Source: Olivibacter domesticus (GTDB lineage Bacteria > Bacteroidota > Bacteroidia > Sphingobacteriales > Sphingobacteriaceae). Taken from it: 64,000 nt of DNA. Below, piece after piece: positions 1 to 9,955 of this stretch (positions are counted from its first letter, which is position 1; each line of letters opens with the position of its first letter). The stretch is taken from NCBI RefSeq assembly GCF_900109575.1, contig NZ_FOAF01000006.1, positions 1 to 64,000 on the forward strand, given 5' to 3'. The translations under genes and the position numbers were made by a program. Below the pieces are notes generated by a model. It had not been told where the DNA came from. It saw nothing but the letters and a program-made list of their open reading frames with translations, and ran no database searches.

Positions 1-1238
1 GCAATCGCATGGGCATTCTTACATGCTTCATACGGCTCTGTTTCTACTTTTAACAACTGCTTATTCTCTTCACTGCTACGGGTAGCCAGATAATCCAGAT
101 CACTGTAAACCTGCTGCTCCGGTACCTTCGGATCGTAAACAGATATGTTCGCCTGTTCAAAAAGCAAATGGTCGGCAACATAGATCGCTGCTGATTCCCT
201 CGTATCGTTCGTGTCTTTCTTAAACGCCCAACCTAAGAAGGCTATCTTTTTACCATTAACCGTATTATACAGTGTACGGATAACCTTATTGGCAAAACGG
301 CGTTTCTGATGGTCATTCATGATGATTACCTGTTCCCAGTAATCTGCTACCTCCATTAAACCATAGGTACGGGCTATATAAACCAGGTTCAGGATATCTT
401 TCTGAAAGCAGGATCCACCAAAACCTACCGATGCCTTTAAAAACTTTGGACCAATGCGGCTATCCGTTCCGATTGCCCTGGCCACTTCGTTGATGTCTGC
501 CTCAGTATGCTCGCACAGCTCCGATAACGCATTTATCGAGGAAACACGCTGGGCAAGCATCGCGTTGGCTGTCAGTTTCGACAGTTCCGATGACCAAACG
601 TTCGTTGTTAATATCCGTTCCCGCGGTACCCACCGTGCGTAAACAGCCGCCAATGCTTCAATGGCCCGCTGTCCGTCGCTATCCTGATCGCCGCCGATCA
701 GTACCCGATCAGGGGCCATCAGATCCTCAACAGCTGTCCCTTCCGCCAGAAACTCCGGGTTAGACAATATCTGGAATTTTATCCCGTTGCCGGTATGGTG
801 AAGGATATCCTTCAATGTGCTTGCCGTACGCACCGGAAGTGTCGATTTTTCCACGATGATCTTATCCGTTGTACTTACCCTGGCAATCTGCCTGGCACAT
901 AATTCTATCCACTTCAGGTCTGCCGCCTGCCCTTTACCTGCTCCATAGGTTTTGGTAGGCGTGTTAACAGAAATGAAGATCATATCCGCCTCATCAATGG
1001 CCCGCTCAACATCCGTAGAAAAAAACAGGTTCCGTCCGCGTGCCTCTCCTACAACTTCACTAAGCCCAGGTTCATATACCGGAATCTTTGTTACGTCAAC
1101 ATCGTTCCACGCAGCTATGCGCGATTCGTTCAGGTCAACTACCGTTACCTGGATATCAGGGCACTGTTTCGCTATTACAGACATCGTAGGGCCACCCACG
1201 TAGCCTGCTCCTATACAGCAGATTTTCTTTATTGTCAT
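1..1238 (-). CDS. ugd: UDP-glucose 6-dehydrogenase (3' part beyond window)
   Basis: Oxidises UDP-glucose to UDP-glucuronate in the cytoplasm, supplying an acidic sugar for the EPS. I translated it by hand from the ATG at 1238; the frame stays open for 412 codons to the window edge, so the C-terminal 40 to 60 residues are missing. The N-terminus carries a Rossmann motif ([11 protein letters not shown], residues 8-18), followed by the VNTP motif and EKSTLPVRT. The catalytic cysteine lies in [10 protein letters not shown] at about residue 275, and [16 protein letters not shown] of the UDP-binding domain follows. It is the last visible gene of the EPS operon, 33 bases after the Wzc-like kinase, whose relatives often control Ugd by tyrosine phosphorylation (family knowledge). 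The alternative, GDP-mannose dehydrogenase, is less likely given the eukaryote-like UGDH motifs. Confidence 0.93.
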   Translation of the reverse strand, partial: MTIKKICCIGAGYVGGPTMSVIAKQCPDIQVTVVDLNESRIAAWNDVDVTKIPVYEPGLSEVVGEARGRNLFFSTDVERAIDEADMIFISVNTPTKTYGAGKGQAADLKWIELCARQIARVSTTDKIIVEKSTLPVRTASTLKDILHHTGNGIKFQILSNPEFLAEGTAVEDLMAPDRVLIGGDQDSDGQRAIEALAAVYARWVPRERILTTNVWSSELSKLTANAMLAQRVSSINALSELCEHTEADINEVARAIGTDSRIGPKFLKASVGFGGSCFQKDILNLVYIARTYGLMEVADYWEQVIIMNDHQKRRFANKVIRTLYNTVNGKKIAFLGWAFKKDTNDTRESAAIYVADHLLFEQANISVYDPKVPEQQVYSDLDYLATRSSEENKQLLKVETEPYEACKNAHAI

Positions 1239-1271
1239 CGTATCAGAAACTATTAAGGGTTAATATAATCG

Positions 1272-3650
1272 TTATTTTTTCCAAAATTTCCACAAAGGTT
1301 TATTTTCTTCATCCTGTGCATAGTGTCCATAAGCATAACCATAATAACTCATGCCTTTACCTTTCATTTTTACATCATTAATTACAATGGCATAACTTTT
1401 AATTTTTCTTTCCCTCTTCAAATCTTCCGGTAGGCCTAACATATTATATGGTGTATAATTTGCTCTTGCTACAAACAAAAATAAATCGGCGTAATTACTT
1501 AAAAGCTGTGCATCAGTCACTGCGCCAACAGGTGGTGCATCAATGATAACAATGTCAAACTGTTCTCTTGCCATGGTAAACATTTCCTTCGTTCTAGCCT
1601 TTAAGATCAACTCTGATGGATTTGGAGGAATCGAGCCACAGGCTGCAAAATAGACATTTCCTGTATTATCAACTGCTGTAATAATATCATCCAGCGACAG
1701 TGATTTATCAATAATAAAATTAGAAATTCCCTTTTGCCCAGATTGATATGTTTTAGAAAGTTTCGGTTTTCTTAAATCAAATTCCATCAACAAGACCTTC
1801 TTGTCTGAATGAGCAAAAACATTTGCCAAATTGAGTGCAGTAAAAGACTTTCCTTCTCCCGGCATTCCAGATGATAACAAGACCACCTTATTCCCTTCTT
1901 CTGCCAGTAGAAATTGAACATTTGTACGAAGGCCCCGAAACTGTTCTGCTAGTACGGATCTGGACGATTCAAACTCAAGCAGTTCTTTTCCGGTATAGTT
2001 ATGCCCTAATTCTGCAATCACCGGTGCTGTACTTCTATCTTCTACATCCTTCCTACCTTGAATTTTTGTATTTAAACTATCACTTAAGAAAACCTTGCCC
2101 GTTGGTATTAGAAAGGCAACTATGAAACTTCCAATCCAAATAAAAGACGATTTTGGACTGAATGGGCTCTTATCGGCTTTCGGCCTATCGAGAATAGTAA
2201 TTCCCGCAATACTTGATGTATTCGCTAAAGCCGTTTCTTCTCTTTTTTGTAACAGGAACAGATAAAGCTCTTGTTTCAATTGTTGCTGCCTAGAAAGGTC
2301 CAAAAAAGCACGCTCCTGTTCAGGCACCTCTCGAATGTCACCCTTAACAAAAGTAGCGCTTCTTTCAATTTCCTGCTTATTCACCTCAAGCGTTTTCCTC
2401 GAATTCCTGATATATTCAAAAATATTATCTTTTACAGAGACTATCCGTTGATCTACATTCTTAACGACAGGATTATTAACCCTATATCCCATTAAAAGTC
2501 TTTCTCTTTCTAATACCAAACCGTTGTAATTAGATATCATTGCATTGAATGCCTGATCGGACAATCCATTATTCAAAACCGTTCCCGATATTAAACTTTT
2601 TCCTCCGGGTACATTTAATAACGAATCCACCGCCTTCATAACCTCCATACGTATTTCTACATCCTCCAGCTGTTTTAAATATTCATTATCCCTTTGCAGC
2701 ATAATTTGAGATTGTGCGGAAATATTAGTAAGACCTTTACCTTGCATAAATTGCTGTATCTTTTGCTCGATCCCATTTAACTCAGCATTCACCAAAACAA
2801 TACGTTGATCAATAAACGCAATCGTACTATCGGCAACCCTGCTCTTATTTTGAATATTCTGTTTAATATATTGATCAATATAACGTGTTAAAATAAATTC
2901 ACCCTTCGACTTTAAAGCACAATCCATTTGAATATCAATAATGGTAGTAAGTTTATTTATAATATTGGTCGTTATAGTGGAACGCAGCGAAGACACCGCA
3001 TCATCAAATGGCAATATTTTAATTTTAAATTCCTCTCCAGCTGCTGGCAGTTTCTTCTGAGGATTACTGCTCATCGTAAAAGCACCGTATCCAGGCAGTT
3101 CAAAAGGGCTATTAAAAGGAATATTTTGCAAAGCAATTTCTTCTTGACTTCCATTTGTGTAGACTAAATTGAATTTAGTACTATCTAATGTTGTCATACT
3201 GAGGATTAAAGAACGGTTCAATGTATCCGTTGTACCGTTAAATGTCAGTGTAAAAGGACCATTAAAAATCTCTATTTCCCTTAACGGTTCTTCTTTATAC
3301 CACATGATATTCAACTTAAAATCGCGTACCAGAGCTTCCATTAATGACCTAATTTTCAAAACTTCCGACTGATTATCGACACCACTGGTAGTACCTAGGA
3401 GATTATCAAGGTTTAATTGAGCTGAGGACTGGCTCCCCGATTGTTGATCATTTTCTATCAATATTTTTGCTCCTACATGGTATGCAGGTATAGTATAGTA
3501 ATGCAAATAAATATAGGCAGCAATAAAGCAAACTATTAGACTAAACAAAAAGAGTGGCCATAAACGAATTAATCGCAAAAAATAGTCGTGATAACTAAAG
3601 GCTGTCTTTCGTTTAGGTTGAGGTGTCACTTCCGTATAATTTGTACTCAT
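1272..3650 (-). CDS. Wzc-type polysaccharide copolymerase with BY-kinase domain
   Basis: Inner-membrane protein that controls chain length and export of EPS and autophosphorylates on tyrosine. Residues about 25-50 form the first membrane segment of a Wzz domain. A long periplasmic coiled-coil and GNVR-like region follows, and a second membrane segment sits at about 515-535. The cytoplasmic kinase has Walker A GMPGEGKS (595-602), Walker A' EFDLRKP (about 622) and Walker B VIIDAPP (about 699). The C-terminus holds a tyrosine cluster, YYGYAYGHY (769-777), the usual autophosphorylation site. Length 792 aa is typical. It lies 13 bases after the Wza-like gene. Its partner phosphatase should be the PHP protein at 25082-25816. 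Confidence 0.95.
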   Translation of the reverse strand: MSTNYTEVTPQPKRKTAFSYHDYFLRLIRLWPLFLFSLIVCFIAAYIYLHYYTIPAYHVGAKILIENDQQSGSQSSAQLNLDNLLGTTSGVDNQSEVLKIRSLMEALVRDFKLNIMWYKEEPLREIEIFNGPFTLTFNGTTDTLNRSLILSMTTLDSTKFNLVYTNGSQEEIALQNIPFNSPFELPGYGAFTMSSNPQKKLPAAGEEFKIKILPFDDAVSSLRSTITTNIINKLTTIIDIQMDCALKSKGEFILTRYIDQYIKQNIQNKSRVADSTIAFIDQRIVLVNAELNGIEQKIQQFMQGKGLTNISAQSQIMLQRDNEYLKQLEDVEIRMEVMKAVDSLLNVPGGKSLISGTVLNNGLSDQAFNAMISNYNGLVLERERLLMGYRVNNPVVKNVDQRIVSVKDNIFEYIRNSRKTLEVNKQEIERSATFVKGDIREVPEQERAFLDLSRQQQLKQELYLFLLQKREETALANTSSIAGITILDRPKADKSPFSPKSSFIWIGSFIVAFLIPTGKVFLSDSLNTKIQGRKDVEDRSTAPVIAELGHNYTGKELLEFESSRSVLAEQFRGLRTNVQFLLAEEGNKVVLLSSGMPGEGKSFTALNLANVFAHSDKKVLLMEFDLRKPKLSKTYQSGQKGISNFIIDKSLSLDDIITAVDNTGNVYFAACGSIPPNPSELILKARTKEMFTMAREQFDIVIIDAPPVGAVTDAQLLSNYADLFLFVARANYTPYNMLGLPEDLKRERKIKSYAIVINDVKMKGKGMSYYGYAYGHYAQDEENKPLWKFWKK

Positions 3651-3663
3651 AGATCAAATCAGA

Positions 3664-4437
3664 TTAAAGGCGTGTTATAATTAAAGCTGCTGTTGATAAT
3701 AAAGAGGCCACAATAGCGATCACACTAAACCGCGACGATTCAGCAGAAGCAATTTTACCCTTACTTGGCTCCACATAAATAATGTCATTTTGTTTCAAAT
3801 AGTAATAAGGAGATTTAAAAATTTGGGCGTCATTTAAATTAAACTGAACTAGCTCCTTCCCAGTATCTGTTTCCCTGATCAGCAACACATTTTCTCTTTT
3901 TCCATAAATGGTCAGATCTCCCGCTAAACCAATAGCATCCAAGATCGTTACTCTTTCAGAAGGCATTGTGTAACTTGAGGGTCTTTGTACCTCACCTATT
4001 ACCGTTACTTTGAAATTAACAAAACGTACTTGTACTGTGGGATCCACGAAAAACTCATCCGCCTTTTTACGAATAGCACTACGCGCTTCATAGCTTGTCA
4101 ATCCTCTTACTTCAATCCTTCCTAGCACAGGCAATTCTACTTCTCCATTTTTATCTACCACAAAGCCAGATACGCGCGTTTGCCCGCTGCCAGCAACTAC
4201 ACTATTGTTCGTTGCACCCTCATTTACGGCAGATGAAGCGTTCAAATCAGCCGTTTGAATAGTAATATCCAAAATATCATCCTCCTTGATCTTCAACTCT
4301 GTATAAGCTGCTTGTTCAATCTTATTATATTCAGATTTTGGTATATTTTTAAAATAAGGAATCGTTTTATTGCTTCTACATCCCACTATCAAAAAAATTG
4401 CGCATAACATAAAAAACCTACTTACATATCTCATCAT
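3664..4437 (-). CDS. Wza-like outer-membrane polysaccharide export lipoprotein
   Basis: Forms the outer-membrane channel for EPS together with the Wzc-like protein. The N-terminus is a lipoprotein signal with lipobox IVGC (Cys at about 20). A Poly_export domain follows (DDILDITIQTADLN, then a stretch reading VSGFVVDKNGEVELPVLG). SLBB-like repeats come next, including VTVIGEVQRPSSYTMP and VLLIRETDTGKELVQFNL. A C-terminal hydrophobic helix (IAIVASLLSTAALIITRL) probably crosses the outer membrane. At 257 aa it is shorter than E. coli Wza (about 380 aa), which is usual in Bacteroidota. It sits 22 bases after the Wzi-like gene. Confidence 0.94.
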   Translation of the reverse strand: MMRYVSRFFMLCAIFLIVGCRSNKTIPYFKNIPKSEYNKIEQAAYTELKIKEDDILDITIQTADLNASSAVNEGATNNSVVAGSGQTRVSGFVVDKNGEVELPVLGRIEVRGLTSYEARSAIRKKADEFFVDPTVQVRFVNFKVTVIGEVQRPSSYTMPSERVTILDAIGLAGDLTIYGKRENVLLIRETDTGKELVQFNLNDAQIFKSPYYYLKQNDIIYVEPSKGKIASAESSRFSVIAIVASLLSTAALIITRL

Positions 4438-4459
4438 AAAACACTTATAAGATTAAACA

Positions 4460-5932
4460 CTAAAAAATTATATATTTCATTCCCAGGCCAACACCAAAAT
4501 TATGGTAGAAATCGCCCGCGTCCCAAGCTAAATTACCCGTCACTGTCCATTTATTGTTAAATGTATGTTCTACAGATTGTAGCATATAAAATTGCTTATA
4601 CTTATCATTCGTTAAATGGCTAATTGCCGATCTATCCATGAAGTGAACGTTATAAGTGAGGTTTGTCCTGAACTTAAACTGTCTAAAAAATGAATATTCC
4701 GCTCCAACATTCCCTCCAATTATACGATTACTAATAATATTTCCATTTCCCCTTAAGAGGCCCTCAGTATACTCGTCTCGATGCCAATCTAAGGGTCTCA
4801 CCCTCAAAAAATGGCTTCCCCTCACTCTATTTATAAAAAGCGGGATTCCGACAACCATGTCATGATATTCCCATCCCGTTTTATACATTCCATTGTTATA
4901 ATAACTTTGCTGTTCTCCGCCATATGATTCCATTTGTTTCGTGTATATATATTCCACCAGCACTCTTTTTAGCTTTCTGTTATTTCCTTTAAAAGTTAAA
5001 CTTAATCCAGCTAGGCGGTCAACGTTTCGAATATCGATGCCAGTACCACTTTCAAAAGGTGTTTGGTGATAAAAATGCCAAGAACCATATTTACTTTCTA
5101 AGTCTGCTCCAAACTCTAGAACACCTCTTTGATCACCTGCCCTGTTCGGTCTTAGGATACTTTCCTTCGGGAGACTGCCGTCGTTTGCTTCCTTCACAAA
5201 TAGTACATCAAAGAAACCTTTCCAACTTCTATCTAGCTTATAGCCTTTTCTAATCCCCCCCCATTCACCGAAATGAACGGCACCACCATATAATTTCAAC
5301 TTACCAGGGCCAATCCTCAGGTAAAATGCCTTCTCGTGTAAGTATGAATTATACAGGTAACGTTCCTTACCCATCCAGCCATGGCTAATAAGTCCCTTAA
5401 ACTGCAGCCAACCATTCGTAAAAGGGACATTTTTGTAATTCAGCACTGCTATACCAACTTTGGGGATAGGGAGGGCATTTGCACTTAGTCCCAATGATCC
5501 CGTAGAAAGTAAAGGATCCACTTCTCCAATAGTCTCGCGATACCGCCCAGCTCTGATCTCCCAACCGCTATAGTTTAACTTTACATTGCCTTCAACCAGG
5601 GTAAAGTCATCAAAGTGATTATGATTATAGATATCCAATGTATAACTAAGCTTCAAAGGATGATAGTTTTTCCCACTATCCGTTGGATGCTTATTTAATA
5701 AATGCTGATTACTAACATAAAGATTAGTAGAAAAATCTTGCTTTCGATCGATAATTGTTCCATACTGATTCATAACCATCCAAAAGGGTTGAAAATCCTT
5801 CGAGGCAAATGTTCCCATTGTTCCAATATTTATTCGCATAGAGTCTTGCCAATGTTTTACAGTATCCTGCGCAAATGCCACAACCGTAAATTCCATCCCT
5901 ATTAAAGTTAAAAAGCACAACTTCGACAACAT
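4460..5932 (-). CDS. Capsule assembly Wzi family outer-membrane protein
   Basis: Predicted outer-membrane beta-barrel that anchors or organises surface polysaccharide. A signal peptide (start MLSKLCFLTLIG, cleavage near AFA-QD) is followed by about 465 residues of alternating aromatic strands, with features of the family such as IRAGRYRETIGEVDPLLSTG and GKLKLYGGAVHFGEWGG. It ends in a barrel-type terminus (VGLGMKYIIF, final Phe). In Bacteroidota, Wzi homologues of about 480-500 aa regularly sit next to Wza and Wzc genes, as here. A shorter overlapping frame on the same strand at 5724-5939 is a shadow. Confidence 0.85.
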   Translation of the reverse strand: MLSKLCFLTLIGMEFTVVAFAQDTVKHWQDSMRINIGTMGTFASKDFQPFWMVMNQYGTIIDRKQDFSTNLYVSNQHLLNKHPTDSGKNYHPLKLSYTLDIYNHNHFDDFTLVEGNVKLNYSGWEIRAGRYRETIGEVDPLLSTGSLGLSANALPIPKVGIAVLNYKNVPFTNGWLQFKGLISHGWMGKERYLYNSYLHEKAFYLRIGPGKLKLYGGAVHFGEWGGIRKGYKLDRSWKGFFDVLFVKEANDGSLPKESILRPNRAGDQRGVLEFGADLESKYGSWHFYHQTPFESGTGIDIRNVDRLAGLSLTFKGNNRKLKRVLVEYIYTKQMESYGGEQQSYYNNGMYKTGWEYHDMVVGIPLFINRVRGSHFLRVRPLDWHRDEYTEGLLRGNGNIISNRIIGGNVGAEYSFFRQFKFRTNLTYNVHFMDRSAISHLTNDKYKQFYMLQSVEHTFNNKWTVTGNLAWDAGDFYHNFGVGLGMKYIIF

Positions 5933-5952
5933 TTAACACTCCTTCCTTTTCC

Positions 5953-7182
5953 TTAACCCGTCAATTCCAGCAGGTTGTTTTCAAAATTTCTCATTATTCT
6001 TTCTTTCGAAAGGTGCTTCATTGCGTAATCTCTAGCAGCATTTTGATAAGCGCTAAGATCTTCCTCAAGCATTTTCTCCAGACCACTAACCAGCGCATTT
6101 TTTGACTCTGGTTCAACCAGTACCCCTAGCTGATCACGTTGTATCACATCATAAAGAGAGGTGTTCGGCATAGCCGTTACCAATGCACATCCGCCCGCCG
6201 AAAGTATTCCTGTCAGTTTACTGGGCATCACAAGATCTGCAGCCGATTTTTTTTGCAATACTAGATGAATATCAGCAGTTGCTAACATCTCACTTAGCTT
6301 AGCATAGGGTTGTAAGGGATAGAAATAAACATTTGTCACCCCTTTTTCTGCTGCTAGTTTTTCCAAATTTTCCTTATTTCCACCAGAACCTACGATCAAA
6401 AAACGAATATTTCGTCTTTCTTTGAAATGCTCGGCTGTTTCAATAATAATTTCCAGTCCTTGTTTTTCACCCAGATTGCCCGCATACAATACAACTTTAT
6501 CACCTAATGGGATGCCCCATTCCTGACGAAGGGAATTCTCTTTCGCTAAGGGTTTAATCGTACGCTCGTCTACCCAATTGGGAAACATAATAAACTTTTT
6601 TTCCGGCACCCCTTTGGCCAATATTTTACGCTGCATGCCTAAGCTTATTGATGATACGGCGTGACTATTGTTCAGTAGGTACTTTTCTGATTTAAACATC
6701 CATTTTAATAAACGTTCATTGTTAATCATACCCAAATCTTTAGCTGCATCAATTTGCAAATCCTGTATATGAGTAAGAAGTCGGGCTTTTTTTATTTTTG
6801 CGTAAAGCAGGGCAAAAAAACCAAGATGAAAGGGTGGGTTAATGTTAATAACTACATCATATTTCTTCCTAAGCAATAAGCCGAACCATTTGGGAAATAC
6901 CGCCCCCAAAAAGGAAAATTCATGCAAAATTCTCTTTTTTGACGTCACCTCTTTTGGCACATACAAAGGAACTCTATACACCGTAACTCCGTCTACAATT
7001 TCCTTAAACCAATTTTTCCCTTTATATGCTGGATGTATGTTCCACTCGGGATAATATGGTGGAGCGGTTACCACCGCTACTTCATGCCCCTGAGAAGCTA
7101 ACCAGGCGCCCATCTCCCCTGTATACTTTCCTATACCTGTCAATTCAGGGGAATAATTGATCCCAAAGATTAATATTTTCAT
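5953..7182 (-). CDS. WcaI-type GT4 glycosyltransferase
   Basis: Cytoplasmic glycosyltransferase that adds a sugar to the lipid-linked EPS repeat unit. The N-terminus (ILIFGINYSPELTGIGKYTG, then VVTAPPYYPEW) is the signature of the WcaI colanic-acid family, in which the E. coli enzyme is thought to transfer fucose. The GT-B C-terminal domain shows VVLYAGNLGEKQGLEIIIE and the donor-site region MPSKLTGILSAGGCALVT. Length 409 aa matches the family. The WcaI identity and the presence of gmd in the same operon fit a 6-deoxyhexose donor, but donor specificity is inference. Confidence 0.88.
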   Translation of the reverse strand: MKILIFGINYSPELTGIGKYTGEMGAWLASQGHEVAVVTAPPYYPEWNIHPAYKGKNWFKEIVDGVTVYRVPLYVPKEVTSKKRILHEFSFLGAVFPKWFGLLLRKKYDVVININPPFHLGFFALLYAKIKKARLLTHIQDLQIDAAKDLGMINNERLLKWMFKSEKYLLNNSHAVSSISLGMQRKILAKGVPEKKFIMFPNWVDERTIKPLAKENSLRQEWGIPLGDKVVLYAGNLGEKQGLEIIIETAEHFKERRNIRFLIVGSGGNKENLEKLAAEKGVTNVYFYPLQPYAKLSEMLATADIHLVLQKKSAADLVMPSKLTGILSAGGCALVTAMPNTSLYDVIQRDQLGVLVEPESKNALVSGLEKMLEEDLSAYQNAARDYAMKHLSKERIMRNFENNLLELTG

Positions 7183-7257
7183 CCGTTATAGATTTGTTTT
7201 ATTACACATCTAAAATTCCTCTAACACATATATTTATGCATCTGGATCTATAAATTC

Positions 7258-8085
7258 TCATTTAGAACTTTGTTTATTTACTAATTCCTTTGTCTTTAAA
7301 ACAATAAAGTATTCATAAATAGACTGTAAAGTAGCATAAGTAGTTCCCGCTACTCCATCCATAAAAGCCCTTCTCCACATAACCATATAGCACCATTTTA
7401 TAAATGGTCTACCAGGCATTTTATAAAATAAACCTTTCTGATGGAATCGTTTTTCAGTAAAATCTTTGCTGAAAAGAGCCTTCTTTAAAGAAAAACTTGT
7501 TCCGTTACCCATATCTTCCAATCGCATAGCCGCCTCCATATCAGCATAGCTTAAATGGCGTTGTAGCCAATATCTAAACCCTTTACTGAAAGGATAATGG
7601 TCTAAATACCCCTCTAGTCTTCCTGTTGGACCATCTGGCAAAGAAACGGGGTTAACTAAACGTTCGTAACGCATTTTATCTGGCCTAAAAAACCGCAGAT
7701 AAAAGGGTGAAATTTGGGCATGTTTTAACCATCTGCCATTCCATGCGAAATCACGTCTTTGTATTTCATGTGCTACGGCGTTACTTCCCTGAGAATCGAA
7801 AGCTAATAAGGCTTCCTTTAATCCATTAGAAACCCGCTCGTCTGCATCTATATATAACACCCACGAATATTTAAAAGGAATATTTGCCAATCCCCAATTT
7901 TGGTGAGCCGACCAATTATCAAATTTACGTTGGGTAATTACCGCCCCCGCTTTTTGGGCAATTTCAACAGTACGATCATCACTAAATGAATCGAAAACAT
8001 GCACATCGTCGCACCATGCTACAGAAGCTAAGCATCCAGGTAAATCCTGTTCCTCATTTTTTGTTAGAATCAATACAGATATCAT
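7258..8085 (-). CDS. GT2 family glycosyltransferase (WaaE/KdtX-like)
   Basis: GT-A fold inverting glycosyltransferase. It begins ISVLILTKNEEQDLPGCL, the nucleotide-binding start of GT2 enzymes, and carries the DxD-type metal motif in VLYIDADERV (about residues 95-104). The overall layout (WSAHQNWGL, the stretch ending with a membrane-proximal basic C-terminus) matches the short WaaE/KdtX subgroup of 250-280 aa. It lies between WcaF-like and WcaI-like genes with 127-base and 75-base gaps, the largest inside this part of the operon, so an internal promoter is possible. Acceptor and donor sugars cannot be told. Confidence 0.88.
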   Translation of the reverse strand: MISVLILTKNEEQDLPGCLASVAWCDDVHVFDSFSDDRTVEIAQKAGAVITQRKFDNWSAHQNWGLANIPFKYSWVLYIDADERVSNGLKEALLAFDSQGSNAVAHEIQRRDFAWNGRWLKHAQISPFYLRFFRPDKMRYERLVNPVSLPDGPTGRLEGYLDHYPFSKGFRYWLQRHLSYADMEAAMRLEDMGNGTSFSLKKALFSKDFTEKRFHQKGLFYKMPGRPFIKWCYMVMWRRAFMDGVAGTTYATLQSIYEYFIVLKTKELVNKQSSK

Positions 8086-8212
8086 GTTGTATTTTTTTAT
8101 AAGTTATGAGCTACGAATATCCCTACCCTTACTCCTTGTCGTAAAAAATTTTAAATCAATATAAAACGCTTACTTAATCATTACTCTACTCTTTCAATCA
8201 TGAGTAGCTTAG

Positions 8213-8758
8213 CTAATTATCCATCACACGCTCTTTTAGCGGCTTACAAGGATGGCCAGCACAAACCATCCAATCAGGCATATTTTTCGTTACAACCGAA
8301 CGGGCCCCTATCACGGCCCCTTCTCCAATAGTAACTCCAGGATGGATAAAACAATCAGCAGCAACCCACGCCTTATTCATTATAGTGATAGGCAACGTAT
8401 ATAAAGGGTGCCCTACTTTAGTATAATCATGTGTACCAGTACACACATAAGTTCCTTGAGATACAATCGCTCGATACCCAACCGTAATTACTCCCTGTGA
8501 ATATAATTCTACTCCGCTTGCAATACCACATTCATCATCCAAAATCAAATTCCAGGGTGCCCAAATTTTCACGCCAGGATAAACATGGACACCTTTACCC
8601 ACCTTCGCTCCAAAGCAGCGCAGAATAAAAGCTCTATAAGCATGCATAGGACGCGGTGAAAATCTAAAAAAAACCACATAAAACATACCCCAGGCTAGCC
8701 GTTTTAAACGATTCCCTAGCGAGAAAGAAGCCCCTTTATACGTATCAATATTATGCAT
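8213..8758 (-). CDS. WcaF-like colanic acid O-acetyltransferase (LbH fold)
   Basis: Left-handed beta-helix acetyltransferase of the WcaF/NodL group, predicted to O-acetylate an EPS sugar using acetyl-CoA in the cytoplasm. Hexapeptide turns are visible throughout (AKVGKGVHVYPGVKIW, GCVELY-type turns, CFIHPGVTIGEGAVIGARSVVTKNMP). The catalytic His lies in the CTGTHDY motif (about residue 115). Length 181 aa is standard. Its start overlaps the end of the upstream GT4 gene by 8 bases, which suggests translational coupling. It is one of three separate decoration functions in this operon, with the pyruvyltransferase and the MBOAT/SGNH pair. Confidence 0.9.
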   Translation of the reverse strand: MHNIDTYKGASFSLGNRLKRLAWGMFYVVFFRFSPRPMHAYRAFILRCFGAKVGKGVHVYPGVKIWAPWNLILDDECGIASGVELYSQGVITVGYRAIVSQGTYVCTGTHDYTKVGHPLYTLPITIMNKAWVAADCFIHPGVTIGEGAVIGARSVVTKNMPDWMVCAGHPCKPLKERVMDN

Positions 8759-9941
8759 ATTTTAAGCTTTTTAATGCTTGAGCCATTCGCTTTGCCGCCT
8801 GTTCTATCGTAAAATAGTTATGATAAACGGCCAGCGCTTGTTCTGCCATCCTTTGTTTATGGCCGTCGCTTAACACTGCCCATTTTTCAAGCATGATAGT
8901 GGCTCCTTCCAACGTATCTGATTCTACTATACCTCCATCTAACGCTTCAATTTCTCGCCATATATTTACTTGATTGCTTATTAATACTGGTTTTGTGCAA
9001 GCAAGTGCCTCCACAACAGCAATCCCAAAATTTTCCTGATGGCTTGGCAATACGAAGGCTTGCGCTCCATAAATAGCGCCCCATTTCATATCACCTTCCA
9101 ACATTCCAGTAAAAATGATGTCTTTTTCACTAGCAGCCACATGTTGGACATGCTGACCAAAAGTCGTTTCCAATCCCGGCCCGGCCACTACCAACTGCGG
9201 GATTTTAAGATTTCCCTTTTTTTTGAGATTTAAGTAAGCTTGGACCAATAGATCAATTCCCTTCTTTTCATTCACTCTACTCAAAAAGAGCCAATATCCA
9301 TCTTTGCTAATTTGTGGAAACTTTTCAACGAGCTGGCCCCACATGGTTACATGAAAAGCTGGTGGCTGAGGAATACCGTATCCTACATTCCATTCGCTTT
9401 TAGGTCGGTAAGGTGAAAACGGAATCCGGGCAAGCTTCAATTCTTCTTCACAAGTAAAAAACATCCCTTCTGCTCCATTTACCACTTTGTTTTCGATTAA
9501 TTTCCAGTAAAGCCAGTTTCTTAAGGCTTTTAACTTCCTAGTAGACGCCTGCTGAAAATAAGGATCTAACATGCCATGCGGCATAATATACACCGCGGGA
9601 GTGTTAACACTCTTGTTCGTCCGCTTATACTGATCAATTGCCTTATTAACGGCATAACTATGATAGAGCCATAAACCATGAATAATGATACGCTGATAAT
9701 TAGCTATATTATTTAGCAGCCAAGGCAATAGTTTCTCTTGGTATTGCCATGGTCCTTTACTATTTCCCAGCGCATGAATCACAAAGTCATCTGCTTTAAT
9801 AAATTCAGCATCTGGATCATCCATGCATACTACTTCATTTTCTAATCCGAAAGTTGCCAATGCAGGTATAGCGTTTCTAACACCTTGACTGGTTCCCCCG
9901 TGCTCGGGATGCATACTTGCTATCACATTTAAAATCTTCAT
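8751..9941 (-). CDS. GT4 family glycosyltransferase
   Basis: GT-B retaining glycosyltransferase. The N-terminal acceptor domain starts ILNVIASMHPEHGGTSQGVRN. The C-terminal donor domain has LFLSRVNEKKGIDLLVQAY, VVAGPG and the E-x7-E motif in ENFGIAVVEALACTKPVL. Length 396 aa is typical. The protein resembles WcaL/PimB-like enzymes of EPS loci. It is coupled to the following WcaF-like gene by an 8-base overlap and follows the next GT4 gene by 14 bases. The sugar specificity is unknown. Confidence 0.9.
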   Translation of the reverse strand: MKILNVIASMHPEHGGTSQGVRNAIPALATFGLENEVVCMDDPDAEFIKADDFVIHALGNSKGPWQYQEKLLPWLLNNIANYQRIIIHGLWLYHSYAVNKAIDQYKRTNKSVNTPAVYIMPHGMLDPYFQQASTRKLKALRNWLYWKLIENKVVNGAEGMFFTCEEELKLARIPFSPYRPKSEWNVGYGIPQPPAFHVTMWGQLVEKFPQISKDGYWLFLSRVNEKKGIDLLVQAYLNLKKKGNLKIPQLVVAGPGLETTFGQHVQHVAASEKDIIFTGMLEGDMKWGAIYGAQAFVLPSHQENFGIAVVEALACTKPVLISNQVNIWREIEALDGGIVESDTLEGATIMLEKWAVLSDGHKQRMAEQALAVYHNYFTIEQAAKRMAQALKSLKYA

Positions 9942-9955
9942 CTATCATCAAAAAT

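Noticed and set aside
8186-8207. CTACTC/GAGTAG inverted repeat in the gap upstream of the WcaI-side GT2 gene
   Set aside because: Six-base arms with a 10-base spacer are expected by chance in a gap of this size.
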